Made by a program: the position numbers and the translations under genes. Shown piece by piece: positions 36,036-44,379 of a stretch of 64,000 nucleotides of DNA. Source of the stretch: CTSoil-075 sp042610375 (GTDB lineage Bacteria; Bacillota; Negativicutes; DSM-13327); contig NZ_JBGJZL010000003.1 in assembly GCF_042610375.1 (NCBI RefSeq), positions 380,133-444,132 of the forward strand, read 5' to 3'. The notes beneath the pieces are model-generated. The model was given only the letters and a program-made list of their open reading frames with translations. It ran no database searches and was not told the origin of the DNA. The first letter of the stretch is position 1; the number at the start of each line of letters is the position of its first letter.

Positions 36036-37031
36036 GTGAATATTCGTGAACGTATTGAAGAGCAAGAGTATAAAATCCTATCATCATTTGCAAGTAAGAG
36101 CCGTGAAGCCGTTCGTGATAAAGAAGAGGATAGTTGTGAATTTCGTACAGCCTTTCAACGTGACCGAGACCGAATTATTCATAGTAAAGCTTTCAGACGT
36201 CTGAAACATAAAACCCAAGTCTACATATCTCCTGGCGATCATTATCGTATGCGTATGACTCATAGTTTAGAAGTGGCGCAAATATCAAGGACAATTGCAA
36301 GAGCGTTATTGTTAAATGAAGATCTAACAGAAGCCATTGCCTTAGGTCATGATGTGGGGCATACTCCTTTTGGTCATGTTGGTGAATATGCCTTGCGTGA
36401 AATTATTGGTCATTACAATCATAATGAGCAGAGTTTAAGGGTCGTAGAATATATTGAAAGGGGCGGTAAAGGACTTAACTTAAGTCTCGAAGTAAAAGAT
36501 GGAATTTTAAATCATACAGGTGAAAATAAAGCATTGACGTTAGAAGGCAATGTAGTACGTATTGGTGATCGGATTGCATATTTGTGTCATGATTATGATG
36601 ATGGAATTCGGGCTGGTATGATTAAGGTTAATGATTTACCGGAAAAAGTCTCTAAAGTCTTAGGGGTAAATCCTTCTCATATGATTACGGTCATGGTTGG
36701 CGATCTGATTAAGACATCTGAGGGGCATAGTGAAATCAAAATGTCTCCAAAAGTAAAAAAATCAATGGAAGAATTTAGAGAATTTATGTTTGAAAAAATT
36801 TATCATTCAGTGGCTCTTGAAGGAGATCGCAAAAAAGCTCAGTATATTATTCGAAAGCTATATGAGTACTTCAGAATTCACCCTGAACGGTTACCACAAG
36901 AATACCTAGAGCGTGAAGAGCAATGGGGGCTAGAGATGACAATTATTGATTATATTGCTGGATTAACAGATATGTATGCCGTTAATTTATTTGAAAAATT
37001 ATTTATACCTTCTAAGTGGGGTTCCTTATAA
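36036..37031 (+). CDS. Deoxyguanosinetriphosphate triphosphohydrolase-like protein (HD domain)
   Basis: 331-residue HD hydrolase of the dGTPase-like family. The motifs are FQRDRDRIIHSKAFRRLKHK, MRMTHSLEVAQISRTIARAL and LGHDVGHTPFGHVGEYAL (HD), with YLCHDYDDGIRAGMI. It probably hydrolyses dNTPs to deoxynucleosides and triphosphate. It starts with GTG 36036 behind GAGGGAGG. It precedes dnaG in many Firmicutes. Confidence 0.92.
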   Translation: MNIRERIEEQEYKILSSFASKSREAVRDKEEDSCEFRTAFQRDRDRIIHSKAFRRLKHKTQVYISPGDHYRMRMTHSLEVAQISRTIARALLLNEDLTEAIALGHDVGHTPFGHVGEYALREIIGHYNHNEQSLRVVEYIERGGKGLNLSLEVKDGILNHTGENKALTLEGNVVRIGDRIAYLCHDYDDGIRAGMIKVNDLPEKVSKVLGVNPSHMITVMVGDLIKTSEGHSEIKMSPKVKKSMEEFREFMFEKIYHSVALEGDRKKAQYIIRKLYEYFRIHPERLPQEYLEREEQWGLEMTIIDYIAGLTDMYAVNLFEKLFIPSKWGSL

Positions 37032-37563
37032 TAAATGCTGTAGTCATGTTATTCACAATAGAGATAATTCTATATTCTTTACTTCAGCAACATATAGAAT
37101 TTGAAAAAGTAATCATAAATTAGATTACTTTTCTTTTTTTTTGAGAATTTTTTGTATAAAAGAATAGAATAATAAAAGAAAGTCTAGTTTTAAACGATTA
37201 GAATCGAATAATATAAGTATTGTCAAGATAAAAATAGAGGATAATTATAATTTATATTGAATACTGTTACTATAAAAGTTATTTGCTAGATATTATAAAA
37301 AATAATATCTATAATCGAATCCTTACATTATAGCAGGATTATGGAACTTTATGTAGAAATAAGTCACGAATCGAATTTAGATTTTCTTTTAATAATATTG
37401 GGTATGATAAAATTAATAGAAAATGCAGCAGAACGCGAAATCATGAAAATAAGCTAATTTCTGGCCAACCATTAGGTGCAGGCTGAAGTCTTATCCTTCA
37501 ATATGAAGTGCGTCGAAAGAAGACACGCAGAAAAAGCGATGCAGATGGGTTAAAGGTGATAGC
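37032..37563 (+). other. 530-base gap before dnaG: terminator plus structured leader
   Basis: It opens with a terminator (stem 37105-37114 with 37123-37132, then T-run to 37141). The middle 37142-37400 is AT-rich with no frame I trust. The last 120 bases look structured: CTAAT/ATTAG (37456-37477), GAAG/CTTC (about 37486-37501), and GTGCGTC with GACACGC (37508-37531, 6 of 7 pairs). No known riboswitch was recognised. Confidence 0.5.
37105..37141 (+). terminator. Terminator after the dgt-like gene
   Basis: AAAAGTAATC pairs with GATTACTTTT across an 8-base loop, followed by C and a run of ten or more T. Confidence 0.88.
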
Positions 37564-39381
37564 ATGAAGGATGCAGTTTATGATGAATTTATTGATAGAT
37601 TGCGCTCAGAATGTGATATTGTAAGCATTCTATCAGATTATGTACCTTTGAAAAAGAAAGGTAAAAATTATTGGGGTTGTTGTCCATTTCATCATGAGAA
37701 TACTCCATCATTTTCTGTAACGACTGAAAAAGGTTTTTATTATTGTTTTGGCTGCCAAAGTGGAGGCAATGTATTTAATTTTCTGATGAAAATTGAAAAT
37801 ATTAGCTTTTTTGATGCTGTGAAAATGTTGGCGCAAAAAATGAATATTCCAGTGCCGCAAAAAGAAAGAACGGCACAGGAATTGACTAGGGAGCGGGAAA
37901 TAACCAAACTCTATCGTGTAAACGAAATGGCGAGGGACTTTTTTTATGCTTGTTTGACGAAAACTGCGTATGGTAAAACCGCTCAGGAATACTTACAAGG
38001 TCGTGGTATTACAATCGAAATGATTGAAAGCTTTAAGATTGGTTTTGCTCCACCCGCTTGGGATAAATTAGTGCAAGCATTTTTGGGGCGGGGTGTGGAA
38101 CAGGATCTTTTACTGAAAGCTGGATTGGCAGTACAACGAAACTCTAGTGAGGGAGTTTATGATCGGTTTCGGAATCGAATTATGTTTCCGATTAGCGATG
38201 TGCGGGGGAGGATCGTTGGTTTTGGTGGGCGGGTCATGGATGAAAGTCAGCCCAAATATTTAAACTCTCCAGAGACTCTTGTTTTTAACAAAAGACATAT
38301 TCTGTTTGGTTTTGATACTGCGCATAAGTTTATTAAAGAATGTGGACAGGCTATCGTAGTAGAAGGTTATATGGATGTCATTACAGCTCATGCTTTTGGA
38401 ATAAAAAATGTAGTCGCTTCTCTAGGTACAGCATTTTCTCCAGAGCAAGGAAATTTGATGCTCCGCCTCAGTCGTGACCATGCAATTGAAATATTATTTG
38501 CCTATGACAGCGATTCTGCAGGTCAAAATGCTACTTCACGGGCTTTATCAATTTTGCGTAATATGGGGGCTAATGTCCGAGTTGTTTTAATTCCTGATGG
38601 AAAAGATCCTGATGCATTTATCCGCAAGCATGGAGCAGAAGCCTTTAAAGTACTCATTAAAGATGCCGTAGATTTCTTAGAATATCAAATAAAACAAGCT
38701 TTTGATACGACGGATCATAGTAATCTTGAAGGTAAGGTTGCAGTTGTATCAAAAATAGTGCCTGTTTTAGGAGCGGCTAATAATGCTGTAGAGGTGAATG
38801 CCCATATTGCTCGTATATCACAAGCGTTATCCATTGATGAAAGTGCAATACGTAGTGAAGTGCGAAAATTTTTATTTCAAAATAAAAAGGATAAAAATGT
38901 AAAAGTGGGAAAGAATATATCCAATATAATCGTTGCGCGTACCCCGTCAGTTGCCACTGAACAGGCTGAAAGACATATCATTCGATTAATGTGTGAAGAT
39001 CGATCATTGATATCACATATTCAAACCAATCTTCCTGTTGAAGAAATACAGGGAGAGCAACGACGAGAAATCATTGAATTGATATTTAATGAGTATAATA
39101 TGGGGAAGAATATTGTCGATAATGCTTGGACAATGTCCCTTAGTGAAGCCGCCAATGCAGAGTTATCTCTCATCATGCTGATTGATATACAATATAATGA
39201 CATTGTAAAAATGGTTGATGATTGTATTAAAAGTATGAGATTGACAAAATTAAAAGGCCTATATGAACAACATCGCTTGCGAGCTGATGAATTACAGCGT
39301 ATGGGTGACGATCGCTTTTTGCAGGAATTAGCAGAAAGTCAGCGAATAAATAATGAAATTAACAAACTGCATTATTTATAA
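37564..39381 (+). CDS. dnaG: DNA primase
   Basis: 605-residue primase that makes RNA primers at the replication fork. It has the N-terminal CHC2 zinc finger (GCCPFHHENTPSFSV ... YCFGCQSGGN), the catalytic core with RNRIMFPISDVRGRIVGFGG and KYLNSPETLVFNK, the TOPRIM motif AIVVEGYMDVITAHAFG, and DSDSAGQNAT. A helicase-binding C-terminal domain follows. It starts at ATG 37564 after AAAGGTGA. It is followed by rpoD, the classical macromolecular synthesis pair. Confidence 0.96.
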   Translation: MKDAVYDEFIDRLRSECDIVSILSDYVPLKKKGKNYWGCCPFHHENTPSFSVTTEKGFYYCFGCQSGGNVFNFLMKIENISFFDAVKMLAQKMNIPVPQKERTAQELTREREITKLYRVNEMARDFFYACLTKTAYGKTAQEYLQGRGITIEMIESFKIGFAPPAWDKLVQAFLGRGVEQDLLLKAGLAVQRNSSEGVYDRFRNRIMFPISDVRGRIVGFGGRVMDESQPKYLNSPETLVFNKRHILFGFDTAHKFIKECGQAIVVEGYMDVITAHAFGIKNVVASLGTAFSPEQGNLMLRLSRDHAIEILFAYDSDSAGQNATSRALSILRNMGANVRVVLIPDGKDPDAFIRKHGAEAFKVLIKDAVDFLEYQIKQAFDTTDHSNLEGKVAVVSKIVPVLGAANNAVEVNAHIARISQALSIDESAIRSEVRKFLFQNKKDKNVKVGKNISNIIVARTPSVATEQAERHIIRLMCEDRSLISHIQTNLPVEEIQGEQRREIIELIFNEYNMGKNIVDNAWTMSLSEAANAELSLIMLIDIQYNDIVKMVDDCIKSMRLTKLKGLYEQHRLRADELQRMGDDRFLQELAESQRINNEINKLHYL

Positions 39382-39433
39382 ATGAAAAATAAACTAAGCC
39401 TTGATTGGGAGACCAATAGAGGAGGGGAGTAAA

Positions 39434-40549
39434 ATGACAGAAAAGAAGAATATACCCAGTGAACATGTAACGAAATTGGTGAATAAAGGTAAAAAACACG
39501 GTGGTGTTTTAACCTATGGTGAGATCATGGATACTCTCCAAAGTGAAGATTTATCTCCTGATGAAATTGATGATATGTATGAAGTATTTTCAAGCAAAGG
39601 GATTGAAATAGTAGATGAACTTCCCGATGATGCTGAGCGGGCTGAAGAGCCTGAAGTATTAGAAAAAGAAGAAATTACTGCAGATGAAGTCGATATCGAT
39701 TTAAGCATTCCTGATGGTATTAGTATTGATGATCCTGTTCGTATGTATCTGAAGGAAATTGGTAGAGTTCCATTATTGACTGGTGATGAAGAGATAAAAC
39801 TTGCTCAGCGTATGGAACAAGGGGATGAAGAAGCAAAACGACGTTTAGCTGAAGCTAATTTACGTTTAGTTGTTAGTATCGCAAAACGTTATGTTGGGCG
39901 TGGGATGTTATTTTTAGACTTGATTCAAGAAGGTAACTTAGGTTTGATCAAAGCTGTTGAAAAATTTGATTATAACAAAGGTTATAAATTCAGTACCTAT
40001 GCGACATGGTGGATTCGTCAAGCGATTACACGTGCGATTGCTGACCAAGCGCGAACCATTCGAATTCCGGTGCATATGGTAGAGACGATTAATAAATTGA
40101 TTCGTGTATCAAGGCAGCTGCTTCAAGAGCTTGGACGTGAACCACAACCTGAAGAAATTGGTAAGGAAATGGATATTAGTGTTGAGCGAGTACGTGAAAT
40201 TATGAAAATCGCTCAAGAGCCAGTATCTTTAGAGACTCCAATCGGTGAAGAAGAAGATTCTCATTTGGGAGATTTCATTGAAGATCAGGATGCACCTGCT
40301 CCAGCCGAAGCTGCTTCTTTTATGTTATTAAAAGAGCAGTTGGAAGAGGTATTGGATACGCTGACTCCTCGCGAGGAAAAAGTTCTCAGACTTAGATTTG
40401 GACTTGATGATGGACGAGCGCGTACGTTAGAAGAAGTTGGACAACATTTTGGTGTTACCCGAGAACGGATTCGCCAAATTGAAGCGAAGGCTCTTAGAAA
40501 ATTAAGACATCCTAGCCGTAGTAAGAAATTAAAAGACTTTTTAGAATAA
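39434..40549 (+). CDS. rpoD: Primary sigma factor SigA (RpoD)
   Basis: Housekeeping sigma factor. An acidic N-terminal region 1.1 (39434-39700) leads to region 1.2 (ISIDDPVRMYLKEIGRVPLL), region 2 (FDYNKGYKFSTYATWWIRQA), region 3, and region 4.2 with EEVGQHFGVTRERIRQIEAK and KALRKLRHPSRSKKLKDFL. It starts at ATG 39434 behind GGAGGGGAG, 371 residues. Promoters in this window such as 40714 and 6461 fit its consensus. Confidence 0.97.
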   Translation: MTEKKNIPSEHVTKLVNKGKKHGGVLTYGEIMDTLQSEDLSPDEIDDMYEVFSSKGIEIVDELPDDAERAEEPEVLEKEEITADEVDIDLSIPDGISIDDPVRMYLKEIGRVPLLTGDEEIKLAQRMEQGDEEAKRRLAEANLRLVVSIAKRYVGRGMLFLDLIQEGNLGLIKAVEKFDYNKGYKFSTYATWWIRQAITRAIADQARTIRIPVHMVETINKLIRVSRQLLQELGREPQPEEIGKEMDISVERVREIMKIAQEPVSLETPIGEEEDSHLGDFIEDQDAPAPAEAASFMLLKEQLEEVLDTLTPREEKVLRLRFGLDDGRARTLEEVGQHFGVTRERIRQIEAKALRKLRHPSRSKKLKDFLE

Positions 40550-40713
40550 CTTTGGTATTTGATAAAAACAGTAGCAGGTTTTTACAGCAGGAAATAAGGG
40601 ATGGTTTCATATTATTATAAGAAGAAGCTTAAGTAGCGCAATAGGGTGTTGATAAAGCGGAATCAGCATAGATTAGTAAAATAATATATTTTTGATTCTG
40701 TGAAAAAAAGTTA

Positions 40714-40742
40714 TTGACATAACATTGCTGTTATATTATAAT
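40714..40742 (+). promoter_or_regulatory. Consensus promoter of the tRNA cluster
   Basis: TTGACA (40714-40719), 17 bases, TATAAT (40737-40742): a perfect match, 18 bases before tRNA-Asn. The 40550-40713 stretch upstream holds nothing else that I can recognise. Confidence 0.92.
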
Positions 40743-40760
40743 AATCAATGTTGGTGAAAT

Positions 40761-40836
40761 TCCTGGATAGCTCAGTTGGTAGAGCAATCGGCTGTTAACC
40801 GATCGGTCGTAGGTTCGAGTCCTACTCCAGGAGCCA
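40761..40836 (+). tRNA. tRNA-Asn (GTT)
   Basis: The acceptor TCCTGGA pairs with TCCAGGA; the anticodon GTT is at 40794-40796; the T-loop GTTCGAGTC and an encoded CCA are present. Confidence 0.97.
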
Positions 40837-40848
40837 TTTTCATTACGA

Positions 40849-40923
40849 GGGCCTATAGCTCAGCGGTAGAGCAGCCGGCTCATAACCGGCTGGTCCCTGG
40901 TTCGATCCCAGGTGGGCCCACCA
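40849..40923 (+). tRNA. tRNA-Met (CAT), or tRNA-Ile2
   Basis: The acceptor GGGCCTA pairs with TGGGCCC (one G-T); the anticodon CAT is at 40881-40883; CCA is encoded. The 1-72 pair is a normal G-C, so it is not an initiator. Elongator Met and lysidine-modified Ile2 cannot be told apart with certainty by eye. Confidence 0.9.
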
Positions 40924-40940
40924 TTTAAATTAAGACATAT

Positions 40941-41015
40941 GGCCCGTTGGTCAAGCGGTCAAGACACCGCCCTTTCACGGCGGTATCGGGGGTTCGATTC
41001 CCCCACGGGTCACCA
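40941..41015 (+). tRNA. tRNA-Glu (TTC)
   Basis: The acceptor GGCCCGT pairs with ACGGGTC; the anticodon TTC is at 40974-40976; a D-arm GGTCAAGCGGTCAAGAC and encoded CCA follow the usual tRNA-Glu pattern. Confidence 0.96.
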
Positions 41016-41019
41016 TCTC

Positions 41020-41095
<76 letters not shown>

Positions 41096-41108
41096 CATGA
41101 TATCGAGA

Positions 41109-41136
41109 TGCAAAGCATATGCTTTGCATTTTTTAG
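41109..41136 (+). terminator. Terminator of the tRNA cluster
   Basis: Perfect palindrome ATGCAAAGCAT/ATGCTTTGCAT (41109-41130) followed by a T-run. Confidence 0.9.
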
Positions 41137-41174
41137 TTTAGGTAAGTTAATCATATGAAGTGAGGTGAGGGAAA

Positions 41175-41864
41175 ATGAAACTTGGTGAACGATTGGCAGC
41201 GCTAGGAGCTTTTGTGCCTCAAGGGGCACGTTTGGCTGATATTGGCACAGATCATGGATATTTACCAATTGAGCTAATACAGAAAAAAATTGCTATTTCT
41301 GCTGTTGCAGGTGATATTCATAAAGGACCTTATCAAGCAGCGAAAGACAATATAGAGAGTTTAGGATTGGAAGAAAAGATTTCTGTGCGCTTTGGTAATG
41401 GATTAGCAGTGCTTTCTCCTGGTGAAGTTGATACAGTCGTCATTGCTGGTATGGGTGGTAGTACGATTATTGAGATCTTAAAAAGTCAACCTGAAGTAAC
41501 ATCTTCTGTTACACGTCTTATTTTACAACCGATGATCGCAGCAGTGGCCGTACGCTCTTGGTTAACTGCGAACAAATGGTGCATTGTGGATGAAGCCTTG
41601 GTGCAAGACGAGGGGCGATTGTATGAAATTATTGTAGCGGAGCAAGGGGTTTCCCCTGAATTTGAATCGATTATGTATGATATTGGTATGATATTATGGA
41701 AGAAGAAACCAAAGCTACTAGGGTTACACCTTGATCACTTAATTGCCCAAACTGAGCGGGTGTTACGCGAAATGGCAAATAGTGACAGTGCACAACAAAG
41801 TTCCAAATTTGATGAGTATACCAAGAGATTGGAACAATTGGAGGCTAAGAGACAATGTCTGTAA
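41175..41864 (+). CDS. trmK: tRNA (adenine22-N1)-methyltransferase
   Basis: 229-residue SAM methyltransferase (COG2384). The start KLGERLAALGAFVPQGARLA, the motif I DIGTDHGYLPIELIQK, and VVIAGMGGSTIIEILKSQPE with the downstream LQPMIAAVAVRSWL match TrmK. A C-terminal coiled coil includes KFDEYTKRLEQLEAKRQ. GAGGTGAGGG precedes the ATG. It overlaps the next gene by 10 bases and follows rpoD and the tRNAs, as in Bacillus (yqfN-yqfO). Confidence 0.93.
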   Translation: MKLGERLAALGAFVPQGARLADIGTDHGYLPIELIQKKIAISAVAGDIHKGPYQAAKDNIESLGLEEKISVRFGNGLAVLSPGEVDTVVIAGMGGSTIIEILKSQPEVTSSVTRLILQPMIAAVAVRSWLTANKWCIVDEALVQDEGRLYEIIVAEQGVSPEFESIMYDIGMILWKKKPKLLGLHLDHLIAQTERVLREMANSDSAQQSSKFDEYTKRLEQLEAKRQCL

Positions 41865-42973
41865 AATGTCAGGTTATAATGGATGCTGTGGAGCGATTGG
41901 CGCCAAGATATCTGGCTGAAAGTTGGGATAATGTAGGCTTACTATTAGGTAGCCCTGCCCAAAAAATTTCTAAGATATTAGTCACTTTGGATGTGACTCA
42001 ATCCGTTGCCGATCAGGCTATTGAAGATGGTATTGATTTGATTATTACTCATCACCCAGTTATCTTCAAAGCGTTTAAAAACATTCGTACTGATTTACCG
42101 CAGGGACAACTTTTAGCAAGTTTATTAAAAGCAGATATTGCAGTATATGCTACTCATACCAATCTTGATAGTGCAATTGGTGGTGTGAATGATATTTTGG
42201 CAGAAAGATTCCAGCTACAGGATGCCAAGCCTCTTGCAGTGAGTTATACAGAAAAACTGTATAAGTTAATTGTGTTTATACCAAAAACTCATTTAGAGAT
42301 TGTGCGCAAGGCTATGACGGAAGCTGGAGCTGGACATCTTGGAAACTATAGTCACTGTACATTTACAACACCTGGTACGGGAACGTTTATGCCTTTAGAG
42401 CAGGCAAAGCCTTTTATTGGACAATCAAGTACGCTGGAATTTGTCGAAGAAGTTCGCCTAGAAACAATTGTAACGGAGAAAAACAGTCGACGAATTATCA
42501 AGGAAATGCTGAAAGCTCATCCTTATGAAGAGGTAGCTTACGATTTAATTCTCCTTACTAATTCTGGCGATACCCTGGGGTTAGGACGTATCGGCAAATT
42601 GGCAACGCCTATGTTGCTGCATCAGTTTGTTGTTTGCGTTAAAAATTCATTAGGTATCGAGTATGCGAGTGTAGCCGGATCTAAAGAAAAGATGATCAAA
42701 AAAGTGGCAGTGTGTGGGGGAAGCGGTGCTAGTTTAATACATAAAGCGGCTTTTGCTGGTGCTGATGTACTTGTTACGGGTGATGTAAAATATCATGAAG
42801 CGCAAGATGCATTAGCTGCTGGTATTGCAGTAATTGATGCTGGACATTTTGCAACAGAGCAACCCGTAGTCTCTCATGTGGCTGAATATCTCATGGCATG
42901 TGGGAAACGGGATAAATGGGGCGTGGATATTGCTGTTGATTCTGTCAATCAAGATGTATTAGTCGTCTATTGA
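41855..42973 (+). CDS. Nif3-like dinuclear metal-centre protein (YqfO type)
   Basis: 372 residues of the Nif3/YqfO family. The N- and C-terminal halves form one metal site with LAESWDNVGLLLGSPAQ, DLIITHHPVIFKAFKNI, YATHTNLDSAIGGVND and, near the end, DVKYHEAQDALAAGIAVIDAGHF. Between them is an inserted PII-like domain (residues about 125-230; KLIVFIPKTHLEIVRKAMTE). This long form is typical of Firmicutes. The 'GTP cyclohydrolase' name in some databases is poorly supported. Confidence 0.92.
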   Translation: MSVKCQVIMDAVERLAPRYLAESWDNVGLLLGSPAQKISKILVTLDVTQSVADQAIEDGIDLIITHHPVIFKAFKNIRTDLPQGQLLASLLKADIAVYATHTNLDSAIGGVNDILAERFQLQDAKPLAVSYTEKLYKLIVFIPKTHLEIVRKAMTEAGAGHLGNYSHCTFTTPGTGTFMPLEQAKPFIGQSSTLEFVEEVRLETIVTEKNSRRIIKEMLKAHPYEEVAYDLILLTNSGDTLGLGRIGKLATPMLLHQFVVCVKNSLGIEYASVAGSKEKMIKKVAVCGGSGASLIHKAAFAGADVLVTGDVKYHEAQDALAAGIAVIDAGHFATEQPVVSHVAEYLMACGKRDKWGVDIAVDSVNQDVLVVY

Positions 42974-43016
42974 TAAAAATTTTAGCATGTGGGAAATATT
43001 ACAAAATGCATCTATA

Positions 43017-43045
43017 TTGACGATGATTGTTTTCTGTGATAAAAT
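43017..43045 (+). promoter_or_regulatory. Promoter upstream of RNase P RNA
   Basis: TTGACG (43017-43022), 17 bases, TAAAAT (43040-43045). The start would be about 25 bases before the rnpB 5' end, so either processing occurs or a closer promoter exists. Confidence 0.65.
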
Positions 43046-43080
43046 ATTAATCTAGCTAATTAAATAATCTTTATAAGTGC

Positions 43081-43433
43081 TGTGAGTAGGAAAGATGATC
43101 GCGGATGCCCATAAAGCATACGAGGAAAGTCCGAGCTCCATAGGGCAGGGTGCTGGATAACGTCCAGCGAGGGCGACCTCAGGGAAAGTGCCATAGAAAT
43201 GTAAACCGCCGGTTATGCCGGTAAGGATGGAACGGTGCGGTAAGAGCGCACCAGCAGTCAGGTGACTGGCTGGCTAGGTAAACCCCACCTGGAGCAAGAC
43301 CAAATAGGGAAGGGATGAAGCTGCCCGCTGAACCTTCCGGGTTGCGTCGCTAGAGCTGTCAGGTAACTGCCAGACTAGATAGATGATCATCACCACGTAA
43401 GTGGAACAAAACTCGGCTTATTGATAACTCACA
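43081..43433 (+). ncRNA. rnpB: RNase P RNA component
   Basis: Catalytic RNA that trims tRNA 5' ends. The P1 stem pairs TGTGAGT (43081-43087) with ACTCACA (43427-43433). The conserved P4 strand is GAGGAAAGTCCGAGCTCC, and the CR-IV/V parts include CAGGGAAAGTGCCA, GTAAACCCCACC, GGAGCAAGACCAAATAGG and ACAAAACTCGGCTTAT. The complex architecture looks like the ancestral type A. The boundaries are within a few bases. Confidence 0.96.
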
Positions 43434-43451
43434 ACCTAATAAGAAAGATTG

Positions 43452-43486
43452 ACACGTAGTGCTCGATGAGAGAACTACGTGTTTTG
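43452..43486 (+). terminator. Terminator after rnpB
   Basis: ACACGTAGT (43452-43460) pairs with ACTACGTGT (43474-43482), followed by TTT. Confidence 0.75.
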
Positions 43487-43492
43487 CATTTC

Positions 43493-43552
43493 GGAATCAG
43501 AATGTATAACAATTTCTTGATTCCAAGTAAGAACGACTAAGACTTCTTTATA
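43493..43552 (+). repeat. Dispersed hairpin repeat, copy B
   Basis: GGAATC-A-GAA pairs with TTC-TT-GATTCC, followed by AAGTAAGAACGACTAAGACT and CTTTATAA. It is a short form without the second hairpin, 9 bases after the rnpB terminator. Confidence 0.8.
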
Positions 43553-43589
43553 AATTTAATACCGGACTTAAATGAAAGAAAAAAACTAA

Positions 43590-43655
43590 TTAATAATTAT
43601 ATTATAGTAATTATAATTATTAATTGTTGACTTTTCTATGGTATTTTTCTACAAT
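43590..43655 (+). promoter_or_regulatory. trxA promoter with a PerR-box-like operator
   Basis: Promoter TTGACT (43627-43632), 17 bases, TACAAT (43650-43655). Just upstream is a 12-bp inverted repeat (43590-43601 with 43612-43623). Inside it lies TTATAGTAATTATAA (43602-43616), one mismatch from the PerR consensus TTATAATNATTATAA. Confidence 0.6.
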
Positions 43656-43733
43656 ATAGATATACTCATCTTTGTATAAGGAGATAAGTATTGAGCAGAC
43701 TAAAAGTAAAATTGAAATAATGGAGGCTACATA

Positions 43734-44057
43734 ATGAGTGTATTAAATATTAGTAATGCAAGTGATTTCAATGATAAAGTGCTAAAAAGTGATAAACCAG
43801 TTCTTGTTGATTTTTGGGCACCTTGGTGTGGTCCTTGCAAAATGGTTGCTCCTGAACTTGAGGCTGTAGCTGAAGAATATGAAGATAAAGCGATTGTTGC
43901 TAAAATAAATGTTGATGAACAACAGCAACTAGCTAGTCAATATGATGTTATGAGTATTCCAACGTTATTGATTCTCAAAGATGGGAAAGAAGTAAATCGT
44001 CTTGTTGGATATCGTCCTCGCAAAGATTTAATGGACGCTATTGATAAAATGATATAA
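43734..44057 (+). CDS. trxA: Thioredoxin
   Basis: 107-residue thioredoxin with the active site DFWAPWCGPCKMVAPELE (W-C-G-P-C), the cis-proline in MSIPTLLILKDGKEV, and the C-terminal helix with RKDLMDAIDKMI. It reduces protein disulfides with NADPH-thioredoxin reductase (not in the window). GGAGG precedes the ATG. It is a single-gene unit with its own promoter and terminator, and possible peroxide control (see 43590). Confidence 0.97.
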   Translation: MSVLNISNASDFNDKVLKSDKPVLVDFWAPWCGPCKMVAPELEAVAEEYEDKAIVAKINVDEQQQLASQYDVMSIPTLLILKDGKEVNRLVGYRPRKDLMDAIDKMI

Positions 44058-44060
44058 TAA

Positions 44061-44092
44061 AAAAAGACTTGGCTTAGCCAAGTCTTTTTTAC
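44061..44092. terminator. Terminator after trxA
   Basis: AAAAAGACTTGGCT (44061-44074) and its exact complement to 44089, with T-run. Confidence 0.92.
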
Positions 44093-44379
44093 AAGTAATA
44101 GAAGATTTATTTACTTTGTTTTAAATCAAATTGTCGATTTTATTTAGAATGAATATTGTATATTTTTATAAAATTTATATTGTATAAAGAACGTTAATTT
44201 GCGATAATAGAACGCAAGGAAGAACAGAATTGTCGAAATTTAAGCAGATTTGACAGAGTTGTTTAAATGGTTTCAATTCCCGATTCTTGTCTGAGAAAAT
44301 ACACATCCTTTGGTAGTAGCAGTTTTTATAATGAAATCAATAGAATCATAGTATTGATGCAACATGGAGGGACTTATAG
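44093..44379 (+). other. 290-base gap before the radical SAM gene
   Basis: AT-rich and without a frame of note. A direct repeat ATATTGTATA occurs at 44153-44162 and 44177-44186. A TATAAT at 44327-44332 lacks a good -35. A promoter for the hydrogenase-linked genes is expected here, but I cannot place it. Confidence 0.4.

Noticed and set aside
41855..42973. GTP cyclohydrolase I
   Set aside because: The sequence is a Nif3/YqfO-type metal protein; no GTP cyclohydrolase motifs were seen.
43081..43433. Regular repeats suggestive of a CRISPR or tmRNA
   Set aside because: The conserved segments are those of RNase P RNA. No CRISPR array was seen anywhere in the window.
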